DNA of 64,000 nt, from positions 158,869-222,868 of the forward strand of contig JANMMZ010000016.1 of assembly GCA_031373665.1 (NCBI GenBank). Direction: 5' to 3'. Positions within the stretch are counted from its first letter, which is position 1; every line of letters starts with the position of its first letter. Both the position numbers and the translations under genes were made by a program. The notes beneath the pieces are model-generated. The model saw only the letters and a list, made by a program, of their open reading frames with translations, ran no database searches and was not told the origin of the DNA. This DNA is from M3007 sp031373665 (GTDB lineage: Bacteria; Bacteroidota; Bacteroidia; Chitinophagales; Saprospiraceae). This document shows positions 27,675 through 35,970 of this stretch, in pieces.

Positions 27675-27914
27675 TATATTTGCAGAGAAAATTAACACAG
27701 AGCGCAAAACTACCTCAACAAAAAAATACCCCCTAGGTCAAATAAAATAAAAAAATAACAATTTCTTTAACAATCTAATAATCTTTTTTTATAAATAACC
27801 TTACATTTGCGGAGAAAATCAATACAGAGAGCAAAACTGCCTCAACAAAGAAATACCCCTTAGGTCAAATAAAACACAATCAATCTTTTTTAACAATCTA
27901 ACAATTTTTTTACA
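27675..27914 (+). repeat. tandem duplication of a promoter plus 5' leader, upstream of the first tail-collar gene
   Basis: Two copies of about 113-120 bases lie head to tail (27675-27794 and 27802-27914). Each starts with a -7 element (TATATTTG, TACATTTG) followed by GAGAAAAT, then CAGAG(C/A)GCAAAACT, CCTCAACAAA, ATACCCC and TAGGTCAAATAAAA. Similarity continues through TTTAACAATCTAA to the point where the second copy reaches the ATG of the collar gene. The first copy ends at that same point but has no gene after it. The rest of 27375-27674 is AT-rich with no feature I can name. Confidence 0.8.
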
Positions 27915-28457
27915 ATGGAAGGCTACATAGCTCAAATCATGATGTTCGCAGGTACTTTCGCCCCCAAAGGTTGGGCGTATTGCGATGGCTCAATTCTTTC
28001 AATTGCCTCAAACACTGCATTATTTTCACTGGTAGGCACCACTTATGGTGGAAATGGCACTACTACTTTTGCATTGCCCGATTTTCGCGGTCGTGTAGCC
28101 GTAGGCACTGGCAATGGCCCAGGGTTATCTCCGCGTACTTTAGGTGAGGTTGCTGGTACGGAAGGTGTAACGCTGCTAACCTCCAACATGCCAGCACACA
28201 ATCACCCCGCTACAGCAACGGTACAAGTTGGGGTAACCAATGTAACCGCTAATTCAGACGATCCAGATGGCTCTTTATTGACTACAACTGGTGCTGCTTT
28301 TTACGCGACTGGTGCTGGATCTGGCCATTTAGGTGGTGTTACCGCTAATGTTACAACTGGAATAGTTGGTAGCAATCAACCAGTGAGTACGATGCAGCCA
28401 TATCTGGTAATGAACTATGTGATTTGTCTGTATGGCATATTCCCCAGCAGGAACTAA
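27915..28457 (+). CDS. phage tail collar domain protein (microcystin-dependent-protein family), copy 1
   Basis: A 180-residue protein of the tail-collar family found in phage tail fibres and also as stand-alone chromosomal genes. It has the hallmark start YIAQIMMFAGTFAPKGWAYC, LFSLVGTTYGG, TFALPDFRGRVAVGTG, a central Ala/Thr/Gly-rich part with LTSNMPAHNHP, and the end MQPYLVMNYVICLYGIFPSRN. No signal peptide is seen. A paralogue follows 58 bases later, and bases 28209-28342 are identical to it. No other phage structural genes are nearby, so this is not a prophage. Confidence 0.92.
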   Translation: MEGYIAQIMMFAGTFAPKGWAYCDGSILSIASNTALFSLVGTTYGGNGTTTFALPDFRGRVAVGTGNGPGLSPRTLGEVAGTEGVTLLTSNMPAHNHPATATVQVGVTNVTANSDDPDGSLLTTTGAAFYATGAGSGHLGGVTANVTTGIVGSNQPVSTMQPYLVMNYVICLYGIFPSRN

Positions 28458-28515
28458 TACAGATTCGTAATAAATACATTTTTTATTTTACAATTTACTA
28501 AACCTAATATTTATT

Positions 28516-29058
28516 ATGGATCCTGTAATGGCTCAAGTAATCATGTTTGCTGGGAACTTTGCGCCCCGAGATTGGGCGTATTGCGATGGTTCACTCCAAT
28601 CAATCGCAGAAAACTCAGCGTTATTTTCACTGCTAGGTACTACTTATGGTGGTGACGGTCAAAATACCTTTGCGTTACCTGATTTTCGGGGACGAGTTGC
28701 AGTCGGTACTGGTGCCGGCTCAGGCAGAAATCCACGTACTTTGGGTGAAATGGGCGGTAGTGAAACAGTAACCCTTACTACTGGCAATTTGCCTGCACAT
28801 AATCACCCTGCTACAGCAACGGTACAAGTTGGGGTAACCAATGTAACCGCTAATTCAGACGATCCAGATGGCTCTTTATTGACTACAACTGGTGCTGCTT
28901 TTTACGCGACTGGTGCTGGATCTGGCCATTTAGGTGGTGTTACTGCTAGTGCAAGCACAGGCCTCACTGGTAACAACCAACCTGTGGGCATCATGTCTCC
29001 TTATTTGGCAATGAACTATATCATTTGCTTGTATGGTATATACCCAAGTAGGAATTAA
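28516..29058 (+). CDS. phage tail collar domain protein, copy 2
   Basis: A 180-residue paralogue of the preceding protein with the same layout (MAQVIMFAGNFAPRDWAYC, FALPDFRGRVAVGTG, MSPYLAMNYIICLYGIYPSRN). The N- and C-terminal parts differ clearly from copy 1, but 134 bases in the middle (28810-28943) are identical at the DNA level, including silent positions. This indicates recent sequence exchange. It precedes a T9SS-exported lamin-tail-like protein by 108 bases. Confidence 0.92.
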   Translation: MDPVMAQVIMFAGNFAPRDWAYCDGSLQSIAENSALFSLLGTTYGGDGQNTFALPDFRGRVAVGTGAGSGRNPRTLGEMGGSETVTLTTGNLPAHNHPATATVQVGVTNVTANSDDPDGSLLTTTGAAFYATGAGSGHLGGVTASASTGLTGNNQPVGIMSPYLAMNYIICLYGIYPSRN

Positions 29059-29078
29059 CAACATATCACTTAAATATT

Positions 29079-29111
29079 GGTGGCTGCCAGTGCTATACAC
29101 TGGTAGCCACC
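29079..29111. repeat. intergenic hairpin between collar copy 2 and the LTD gene
   Basis: GGTGGCTGCCAGTG and CACTGGTAGCCACC pair over 14 bases with one weak pair and a 5-base loop. No T-run follows on the plus strand. It may be a processing or partial termination signal that separates levels of the two genes. Confidence 0.5.
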
Positions 29112-29166
29112 ACTCTGTCGAAGGAAACAGAGGTCTAAAATTCAAAAAATATAAAAAATTAATATT

Positions 29167-30360
29167 ATGGCACACAAAACTACAATGGTATCGCGATTTT
29201 TAATCGGTTTTTTATTTATTTGCTCTCATATTCAAGCGCAAGTTATCAATGAACTATATGTGGGTGGAGGAAATACTGGTGCCACCTATATCAATGATGC
29301 TGTTGTGCTAAAAGGCACAGCAGGTGCGTCACTCAATGGGTGGAGTATTCAGTATGCGAGTGCAGCAGGGTCTAGTTGGAGTGGTAGTCAGATTTCATTT
29401 GCCGCTACTGCTGTTTTTAATGCCCAAGGTAACTTTTACATCGGACTTGGATCAGGTGGTGCCAACGGAGTGGCATTACCCAACCCTCCATTTACGCCAG
29501 GTGGTACATCTTATGCGAGTGGAGCATTTAATATGAGTGCTACTGGTGGAAAAATTGCATTTCGCAACACCACAACGGCTATACCTAATGGGACTACCTG
29601 CCCTGCAGGCGTTCCTACTGGCACGGGCGTTGATATCCTTGATTTTGTTGGGTACGGTACTGCCAACTGCGCCGAAGGAGCAGGAGCGACAGGTTCACCA
29701 GAAGCTGTTCCTGCTACCCCCGCTACCCAATCTATGATGAGAACGGGTGGCGCGGACACCAATCATAATGCTAATGACTTTTCTGCATTTAGCGTTAATT
29801 TTGTTTTACCTATCGAATTACTTGATTTTCAAGTTAAAAGGGAAAAAGATGAGATATTGATCTATTGGGTAACGGCTCGTGAAAAGGATAATAGTCAATT
29901 TGTCGTTGAGCATTCCAAGGATGGGAAAAAATATGAAGAATTATCTGTGGTAAAAGGGGCTGGTACTACCTCTCTCTTACAGCAGTATAGTATCATAGAT
30001 ACTGATCCGTATGCGGGCATGAACTATTATCGTCTAAAACAAGTAGATGAGGATGGTAAATTTGATTATTCTTATATCCGATCTATAAACTTTGGTGATG
30101 GTTATGCTATTTCACTATCTCCAAACCCCGTCGCAGAGGGTAGTGCTGTTGCTTTAAATATTCAATCTGAAAATGAAGCCGAACTGACTATTTCTATTTT
30201 TAATGCATTAGGGCAACTTGTACTACAAAAACAAATGGGTATAGAAAATGGAGAAAACCAACTTCAAGTTGATATTTCCCAATTATCCAAAGGGGTCTAT
30301 ACCTTACATTGTCAGGAAGGTGCAGGCTTTGTAGATGTTCAGCAACTACTCATCAAATAG
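29167..30360 (+). CDS. T9SS-exported protein with lamin-tail-like domain
   Basis: A 397-residue secreted protein. The signal peptide ends near residue 24 (FICSHIQAQ). Residues 25-210 begin VINELYVGGGNTGATYINDAVVL and continue with LNGWSIQYASAAGSSW, the pattern of a lamin-tail domain as found in exported bacterial proteins. A linker domain (215-310) has LLDFQVKREKDEILIYWVTAREKDNSQF and NYYRLKQVDEDGKFDYS. The last 75 residues form a type A T9SS sorting domain (SLSPNPVAEGSAV ... LSKGVYTLHC ... QQLLIK). The cargo would be moved to the surface by the T9SS. It sits between tail-collar genes and hydroxylase genes and is a plausible substrate of the latter. Confidence 0.88.
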   Translation: MAHKTTMVSRFLIGFLFICSHIQAQVINELYVGGGNTGATYINDAVVLKGTAGASLNGWSIQYASAAGSSWSGSQISFAATAVFNAQGNFYIGLGSGGANGVALPNPPFTPGGTSYASGAFNMSATGGKIAFRNTTTAIPNGTTCPAGVPTGTGVDILDFVGYGTANCAEGAGATGSPEAVPATPATQSMMRTGGADTNHNANDFSAFSVNFVLPIELLDFQVKREKDEILIYWVTAREKDNSQFVVEHSKDGKKYEELSVVKGAGTTSLLQQYSIIDTDPYAGMNYYRLKQVDEDGKFDYSYIRSINFGDGYAISLSPNPVAEGSAVALNIQSENEAELTISIFNALGQLVLQKQMGIENGENQLQVDISQLSKGVYTLHCQEGAGFVDVQQLLIK

Positions 30361-30375
30361 CATATTACCATATTA

Positions 30376-30999
30376 ATGGAATCGTCAACGACAACGGATA
30401 GCCCAGTAGCCCAATTGGCAAAAGCCAATTTTTGGTGGTCTAACCTCACTGATGCCTGGAAGCAAGCCTTCAATGAGGTGGCCCTCCGGCGATCCAGCAC
30501 GGAATCATTGGGGGATGAAATGCTCCTGACAGTGTTCACGGCCTCTAATCATCGGTTTGCAGGGCCTAATGCGCCTTATCCGAATATGACCTTCGAACTA
30601 ACGGATATGTCGGGTTTGGTGGGCTTACCCAATCCGGTGGTGGTGGTAGTCACTTTTCATCAGTTGAGTCATATCCGTGAAGTGGCCAATATGAGTTCGC
30701 TGCGCTCTTTGTTTGTCTTTGGGAACCAAATTACCTCTTTAGAAGGCATAGAGAACTGCACTGAACTCATTGACTTATATTTCATGGAAAATAAAGTAGA
30801 AAGTTTATTGCCTTTGAAGGATTTGATTCATCTGAAAAACTTATACTGTACGAATAACCTCATAAGTGACCTCACCGGAATCGGAATACAGCACCAAGAT
30901 ACTTTAGAGAATTTTTTCTGTCAGCCCAACCCTAATCTTAAAAACAGTACTGCTTTTGCCTTTGAGCAAGAGACCAATATTCGTTGTAGGAAAGGTTAA
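30376..30999 (+). CDS. leucine-rich-repeat protein
   Basis: A 207-residue protein without a signal peptide. Residues 1-70 contain an unrecognised alpha-helical part (WKQAFNEVALRRSSTESLGDEML). Residues 85-190 have four to five LRR units of the internalin type (LRSLFVFGNQITSLEGIENC, LIDLYFMENKVESLLPLKDL, LKNLYCTNNLISDLTGI). It follows the lamin-tail-like gene by 15 bases. LRR arrays usually bind protein, so a cytosolic adaptor or recognition role is plausible; the partner is unknown. Confidence 0.8.
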   Translation: MESSTTTDSPVAQLAKANFWWSNLTDAWKQAFNEVALRRSSTESLGDEMLLTVFTASNHRFAGPNAPYPNMTFELTDMSGLVGLPNPVVVVVTFHQLSHIREVANMSSLRSLFVFGNQITSLEGIENCTELIDLYFMENKVESLLPLKDLIHLKNLYCTNNLISDLTGIGIQHQDTLENFFCQPNPNLKNSTAFAFEQETNIRCRKG

Positions 31000-31006
31000 A
31001 TCAAGG

Positions 31007-31061
31007 TGAGTTCGGGAATGATAGATGTGATTGATTGTCAATTGTTTAATGCCCGAACTCA
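31007..31061. repeat. long-range inverted repeat between the LRR and hydroxylase genes
   Basis: TGAGTTCGGG (31007-31016) and CCCGAACTCA (31052-31061) are perfect complements 35 bases apart, with a T-poor sequence after. It fills the 79-base gap between two co-directional genes. Confidence 0.45.
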
Positions 31062-31078
31062 GGTTAAATTAATAGATT

Positions 31079-31762
31079 ATGGCATACCTCACCGTTCCCG
31101 GCCTCCTCAAACCTATGGAGTTGGACATGATTGACCGATTGCTCGCTGGCGCAAACTTTGAGGATGGCACCAGTACCGCTACTGATGCCGCCAAGCAGGT
31201 CAAGCGAAACCTCCAACTACCCAAAACGGGCAGCCTAGAGAAGCAGCAGACCGATGCCATTGTGATGAATGCCATCGCTCAAAGCCCTTTGATTCAGGCT
31301 GCTTTGATGCCGACTAGGGTGATGCCGCCCATCATCAGCAAGTATGAGTCAGGTATGCATTACGGGATGCACGTGGACAGCCCCATCATGGGCGATCAGC
31401 AAGTTGGCGCAATACGCACCGATGTGGGCATGACCATATTTCTTTCAGAACCAAGTAGTTATGAAGGCGGAGAACTATCGGTACAGACTCAGACTGGAGA
31501 AGTGCGCTACAAACTAAATCGGGGAGATGCCATCATTTATCCAACTACACAAATACATGGAGTGTTGCCTGTGTCTGAAGGGATTAGGCTGGCAGCCGTC
31601 ACTTGGATGCAATGTGCCGTGCGTGATATACAACAAAGGGAGATGGTTTTTCAATTAAAAACACTCCAAACCATGATGGAAAGGCAAAATCCCCACGGTC
31701 AGGAAAACTTAGTATTGTTGCAAATATATAGTAACTTGATCCGAATGTGGGCAGAACTATAA
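31079..31762 (+). CDS. PKHD-type Fe(II)/2-oxoglutarate-dependent hydroxylase (PiuC/YbiX-like)
   Basis: A 227-residue non-heme iron dioxygenase. The facial triad is clear: His98-x-Asp100 (YGMHVDSP) and His160 (QIHGVLPV), with Arg170 (GIRLAAVTW) for 2-oxoglutarate. YEGGELSV and LNRGDAIIYPTTQIHGV are family-typical. The family is known from PiuC in iron-uptake contexts and as P4H-fold protein hydroxylases. No TonB receptor is nearby; instead the gene precedes an Asp/Asn-hydroxylase-like gene by 12 bases, suggesting a role in modifying a protein of this cluster. Confidence 0.92.
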   Translation: MAYLTVPGLLKPMELDMIDRLLAGANFEDGTSTATDAAKQVKRNLQLPKTGSLEKQQTDAIVMNAIAQSPLIQAALMPTRVMPPIISKYESGMHYGMHVDSPIMGDQQVGAIRTDVGMTIFLSEPSSYEGGELSVQTQTGEVRYKLNRGDAIIYPTTQIHGVLPVSEGIRLAAVTWMQCAVRDIQQREMVFQLKTLQTMMERQNPHGQENLVLLQIYSNLIRMWAEL

Positions 31763-31774
31763 GAATCTAAAACA

Positions 31775-32776
31775 ATGCAACCATCCGCTTTTAGGCTTCC
31801 CTTTTCGTTTGATTCGCAACAATTGCAGGCCAACTTGTGCCAAGTAATATCGGAGGAATGGATCAGCCATTACCGCAATGATGAATATGAAGGCGATTGG
31901 GCCATTGCCCCACTCCGTTCGGTGTCAGGGCATCCATTGGTGATTCATTCAGTACCGATAGGGTCTAGTGATAATTTTTTCAAAGACACCCCTCTTTTGT
32001 CTAGGTGCACCTATTTCCAAAACGTCATAGCACAATTCAAATGCCCCATCGGATCAGCCCGGCTCATGCGTTTGGGCGCAGGTGCAAAGATATTGGAACA
32101 TGCAGATGACATGGGTGACGGTCGAGAAGTAAGGATTCATATCCCGATACAAACCAATGATAAGGTTCATTTTTGGATCAATCACAAGCGAATTCCAATG
32201 CAGGTTGGTGAAGGCTGGTACGCTGACTTTAGCCAATTGCACAGTGTTGAGAATGACAGTGCTGATCCACGGATACATATGGTATTGGACTGCTTGATGA
32301 ATGATTGGTTGGAAAAGGTTTTGATTATAGGGAAAATATCTCATTTCTTAAATACTATTGGTATTGAAACGCGGTTTAACCCAGTACCAAAAGATACTTT
32401 TTTGCCCGGAATAGCCATCCAAGATGGAAGACTCCACATAGATTTAGACCAACTCAAGTACCCCGGTGACCTATTACATGAGGCAGGGCATATAGCGGTC
32501 TCGCCCGCTGATGAACGACATTCCATGGGCAATGATGCCACTCAAAATGATTCCCAAGCCATGGGGCAAGAAATAGCCACCATTATCTGGTCATACGCTG
32601 CTTTGAAAGAGATTGGTTTGCCAGAGGAATTGGTCTTTCATCCAGATGGATACAAGGGTGCCAGTGACTGGCACATCGAAAATTTCACAAGTGGCAATTA
32701 TATCGGATTGCCTTTACTAAAATGGATGGGCATGACCGATTCCGCATTTCCTAAAATGTTACAATGGCTGCGCTAA
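31775..32776 (+). CDS. Asp/Asn beta-hydroxylase-like domain fused to a C-terminal HExxH (zincin-like) domain
   Basis: A 333-residue two-domain protein. Residues 1-180 resemble the aspartyl/asparaginyl beta-hydroxylase cupin: LMRLGAGAKILEHAD (His109), GREVRIHIPIQT, WYADFSQLHSVENDS (His156) and RIHMVLDC. Residues 190-333 contain LLHEAGHIAVSP (His235-Glu236-x-x-His239), a metalloprotease-like zinc motif, in a domain with helices QAMGQEIATIIWSYAALKEIGL. Whether the second domain is an active peptidase is not known; a third zinc ligand is not obvious. It ends the collar-hydroxylase run and is convergent with the following gene. Confidence 0.85.
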   Translation: MQPSAFRLPFSFDSQQLQANLCQVISEEWISHYRNDEYEGDWAIAPLRSVSGHPLVIHSVPIGSSDNFFKDTPLLSRCTYFQNVIAQFKCPIGSARLMRLGAGAKILEHADDMGDGREVRIHIPIQTNDKVHFWINHKRIPMQVGEGWYADFSQLHSVENDSADPRIHMVLDCLMNDWLEKVLIIGKISHFLNTIGIETRFNPVPKDTFLPGIAIQDGRLHIDLDQLKYPGDLLHEAGHIAVSPADERHSMGNDATQNDSQAMGQEIATIIWSYAALKEIGLPEELVFHPDGYKGASDWHIENFTSGNYIGLPLLKWMGMTDSAFPKMLQWLR

Positions 32777-32787
32777 AAAAACCAGTC

Positions 32788-34374
32788 TTAAAAATTGACC
32801 AATACTTCATATTGGTACTTCCATTTTCGTTCTTCTCCGGGTTTCAGGGTGATTTCCCACTCCAGTTCATACTCTGAATTGACCCTAAGCGTGGCCGCTT
32901 CTTGTTTCAATGTCCACTTTTGCTCGTCAGAACTAAGCGGTTTCCCTTCTATTTTTCGCTTTATTTTAAGCAAAACGGGCTCATTTTTATAATTCACAAC
33001 ACAGACTTGCCCTTCTATGGTAACTTTGTCATAGTGGTTATTAAAGAACTTAAACACATTTTCTTCTCGCTTTATATCACCCTCTGTCTCTGTCACTTTT
33101 ATTTCAGGCGTTTCTGAAATACGTATTTTCCCAGTGGCTCCCGAAGCCGTATAGGGCAACCGATCTTGACTAATCGGCTGCAAATCAGTGCCGCTAAAGA
33201 GGTTCACTGGCCCAGTCGTCCAAGGGTAGGTAGTGGTGTTTTTGAAGGCAATAAAATGATTTACCTGATTCCTTTTTTCTGTGGTATTTCCATTGTTATT
33301 CCTGTAAGATTGCAATCTATTTGGCCCACCTTCAGCCAACAAACACTCGTAATAGTGGGTGGGTTCTATATCTGTTTCAAAAACTGGAAATTGATACCGG
33401 CTTCCTTTGGATAAGTTCCCTGAACGGACTTTGTAAAAATAATAATCTTCTACCTGATTGCCCTCTGGGTTTTGAGGCGACTCTACCGCAATCACTCGTT
33501 CTTCATAGGTTTCAGCATCAAATGCTACTTGATAATTCACATTGTTATTCATATACATATTCGACTGATCGTTTACGCCATCAGCCAATGCCGAATTGCT
33601 GAAATTAGTCAAATATGAAGATCTTTTCGCAAATGCAAAATTGGGTACCCCTACAGCCAATCGAAGTTCTTGATTGTTTCCAAAATCTTCTGCATCATTG
33701 ACTACTTCTGCCCTGAGTGACAACCGGCCTTTATTTTTACTGGTCAATTCTAAGCGATATACTGGCGCCCACCCTAGATTGTTAAGGAGATAGGATAGAG
33801 ACAAATCTTGTTCTGCCGCATTATTTTTGAACGTCACGTCCAAACAGGGGCGCAGTTCTACATGGGTGTCCACCACGCTAGGCGTTGAGTCCAAGAGTTC
33901 TATCCGCTTCAATTCGCTTTCCATGAAGGAAATCCAAGCCCCTTGCTTGGTTTGAAAATTTATGACGAACCAATCACTGCTGTGCAGCAGCGTTCCAAAA
34001 CGACCCTCTACTTCTAAATATGGGGCATGCTCCCCATTGATTAAGTAAATTTTTGCTGCCTTACCCGATAGCGACTGATAATGATCGCTGCGATTTAGAA
34101 ATTTATTGGGTACTAAGATCGAGTCCCGTTTGGAAAATACATGCTTTAACGCATCACCGGAAGCCGCTACCCAAAAAGTACCAAACAGTGCATCAGGCAA
34201 ATCATTGGTGGAATAAACCCCATTGTTTGTTTTTACTTTTCCTGACCGCTCTATCATAGAACGACCATTTTTGAAGATTGTAATCGCTTTTACAGGTAGC
34301 AGTTGGGCAAAAGTCAAGTGGGTACTTGTCATTGCGATACAAAGGGCAAGAAAAATCTTAAATTTCATCATCAT
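32788..34374 (-). CDS. secreted DUF4139-domain protein (mucoidy-inhibitor-A-like C-terminal region)
   Basis: A 528-residue exported protein with a signal peptide (KFKIFLALCIAMTSTHLTFAQ). The central and C-terminal parts match DUF4139: LSYLLNNLGWAPVYRLELTSKNKGRLSLRAEVVNDAEDFGN, HFIAFKNTTTYPWTTGPVNLF, and a final immunoglobulin-like part with VNSEYELEWEITLKPGEERKWKYQYEV. Three consecutive ATGs (34374, 34371, 34368) are possible starts; a GTG further out at 34395 is less likely. Function of DUF4139 proteins is poorly known. Confidence 0.82.
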   Translation of the reverse strand: MMMKFKIFLALCIAMTSTHLTFAQLLPVKAITIFKNGRSMIERSGKVKTNNGVYSTNDLPDALFGTFWVAASGDALKHVFSKRDSILVPNKFLNRSDHYQSLSGKAAKIYLINGEHAPYLEVEGRFGTLLHSSDWFVINFQTKQGAWISFMESELKRIELLDSTPSVVDTHVELRPCLDVTFKNNAAEQDLSLSYLLNNLGWAPVYRLELTSKNKGRLSLRAEVVNDAEDFGNNQELRLAVGVPNFAFAKRSSYLTNFSNSALADGVNDQSNMYMNNNVNYQVAFDAETYEERVIAVESPQNPEGNQVEDYYFYKVRSGNLSKGSRYQFPVFETDIEPTHYYECLLAEGGPNRLQSYRNNNGNTTEKRNQVNHFIAFKNTTTYPWTTGPVNLFSGTDLQPISQDRLPYTASGATGKIRISETPEIKVTETEGDIKREENVFKFFNNHYDKVTIEGQVCVVNYKNEPVLLKIKRKIEGKPLSSDEQKWTLKQEAATLRVNSEYELEWEITLKPGEERKWKYQYEVLVNF

Positions 34375-34508
34375 ATATCGCAAACGGATTTTCACCCCTA
34401 TTTATTTTGTTAAAGTCACCGTTAAACTGGCGTTAAAGCGGCCTAACGCGTTCACACCCGCGAATACTGGCCGTTTTATTATTATTTAACATATAAAACA
34501 TTGAAATA

Positions 34509-35276
34509 ATGGGTAAAATCTTACTTTTTTTCATTTGCTTTGCCCCTTGGGCATCTGGCGTTTTCGCCCAGAAAAACTTCTTAGACAGCCTCCGTAACGA
34601 AAAATTTAACAATCGAAAATATCGCCGTGAAATGGGGATAGACATGAAAGGCTTTTTTGGTGGTTTCCCTGGAGGTAGTTTTTTGTTCAAACAACGTACT
34701 GGCGACAAAAATTTGATTGCTGTCAGTTATTCTGATAATTTGAGGTTTGGCGCATCGTTCAATGGAAGTACCACGCTTTCTTCTTTGGATACAGTCATCA
34801 ACTACAGACTGACCGACAATGTCGGAGTGGTCATAAAACCGTCAGAATCAGCCAATCATAACCTGTCATTTTCAGCGGGGAAAGAGCGAATCTATTACTA
34901 TGGTCGCTTCAATCTGTATTATGGGGCTGATATATTTCTAAATGTTGGTTATACCCACATCAAACAATTCATCTCTGGATCATTTACCAATAATAGCGGT
35001 TATTTGTATTTAGAAATTCCTATTAAATCATTTTCTATGGGAACGGGAGTAGTACCATTTTTTGGAATGAAATATAGGGTTTCGGAACGTTTTAGTGTAT
35101 CGTTGGAAAGTGGTTTCTTCTTGGCCTATACCTTCAGCAGGGTCAAATGGGGCGACAAAGACAGCAACCTAGCAGGAGATCAGGATCCGATCGTATATTT
35201 CACCCATCAAATAAACCACTCTATGCTTCCATTGCGATTATTGACTTTCAATTATCATTTTAAGCAGTACAATTAG
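34509..35276 (+). CDS. secreted or outer-membrane protein of unknown function
   Basis: A 255-residue protein with a signal peptide (MGKILLFFICFAPWASGVFAQ). The rest alternates short amphipathic strands ending in aromatic residues (RYYYGRFNLYYGADIFLNVGYTH-like spacing, final FNYHFKQYN), compatible with a small outer-membrane beta-barrel. I do not recognise the family. It is divergent from the DUF4139 gene and followed by a large palindromic element. Confidence 0.65.
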   Translation: MGKILLFFICFAPWASGVFAQKNFLDSLRNEKFNNRKYRREMGIDMKGFFGGFPGGSFLFKQRTGDKNLIAVSYSDNLRFGASFNGSTTLSSLDTVINYRLTDNVGVVIKPSESANHNLSFSAGKERIYYYGRFNLYYGADIFLNVGYTHIKQFISGSFTNNSGYLYLEIPIKSFSMGTGVVPFFGMKYRVSERFSVSLESGFFLAYTFSRVKWGDKDSNLAGDQDPIVYFTHQINHSMLPLRLLTFNYHFKQYN

Positions 35277-35402
35277 GGTTGTATCCTATGGCAACACGAA
35301 TTAAATAAGTTCCACCATTTTACTTGCTGTTTACCTCTACGATGGAGGAGATTATTTAATTTCCTTCACCCAGTTTAATATACCCCCTACACTTTATCCT
35401 GC

Positions 35403-35904
35403 TTTGTCACTTTTTTCTGCCGAAAAAAGTAACCAAAAAAGGCCTGGCTGTCGAAAAACCCCGCGATTGTCCGTCCAAACTCCGGCGGCGCGAAAAAAAC
35501 TCGCCGGATGATCGCAACAGGGCATGCCCTGTTGCTACTCATGGCTCACACAGTTTTTCGCTTGATCCGCCTCCATTTGGGGCCAATCGGGGTTTTTCTA
35601 AGGCCCTGAAGTAGGGTAAATAGAGCGCGCGATTTTAAAAAGCGATTAAACGATGTGGCGATTTTGCCTACTTCATTGGCCTTATCTAAATTCCGACGGA
35701 GCGCTCAAAAAATGCGGCCGCAGGCAAAATTTAGGTTTTTAAAAACTGTTTGAGCCTTGATCAGAATCAGGGCATAGCCCTCGTACGGTCATTCGGCGAG
35801 TTTTTTTAAAAGCCTAAATTTTAGCATTTTTTGAGCAGCGTAGTCGTAGAATTTAGATAAAGCCAAGTCTTTTGGGTTACTTTTTTGACGAAAAAAGTGA
35901 CAAA
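35403..35904. repeat. 502-bp nested palindromic element without coding capacity
   Basis: The ends are imperfect inverted repeats of about 45 bases: 35403-35449 (TTTGTCACTTTTTTC, GAAAAAAGTAACC) against 35861-35904. Inside are further inverted pairs: GAAAAACCCCG (35453-35463) with 35588-35598; CCGGCG/CGCCGG around 35482-35507; a perfect 22-bp palindrome at 35514-35535; and a longer pair, 35679-35743 with 35801-35864 (TTATCTAAATTC, GCTCAAAAAATGC). No protein is encoded. This fills most of the gap 35277-35970. It may be a non-autonomous mobile or REP-like element. Confidence 0.75.
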
Positions 35905-35970
35905 AGTAAAAAGGTATGTAGTGATTTCAACTCGTGAACACTATGCTGTTGTATATGCTTAATACCTATC

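Noticed and set aside
27915..29058. Prophage or tail-like injection system suggested by the tail-collar genes
   Set aside because: No sheath, tube, baseplate, capsid, integrase or lysis genes occur nearby; collar proteins of this size are common as stand-alone chromosomal genes.
31079..31762. Iron-uptake role for the PiuC-like hydroxylase
   Set aside because: No TonB-dependent receptor or siderophore gene is nearby; neighbours are collar, LRR and a second hydroxylase gene.
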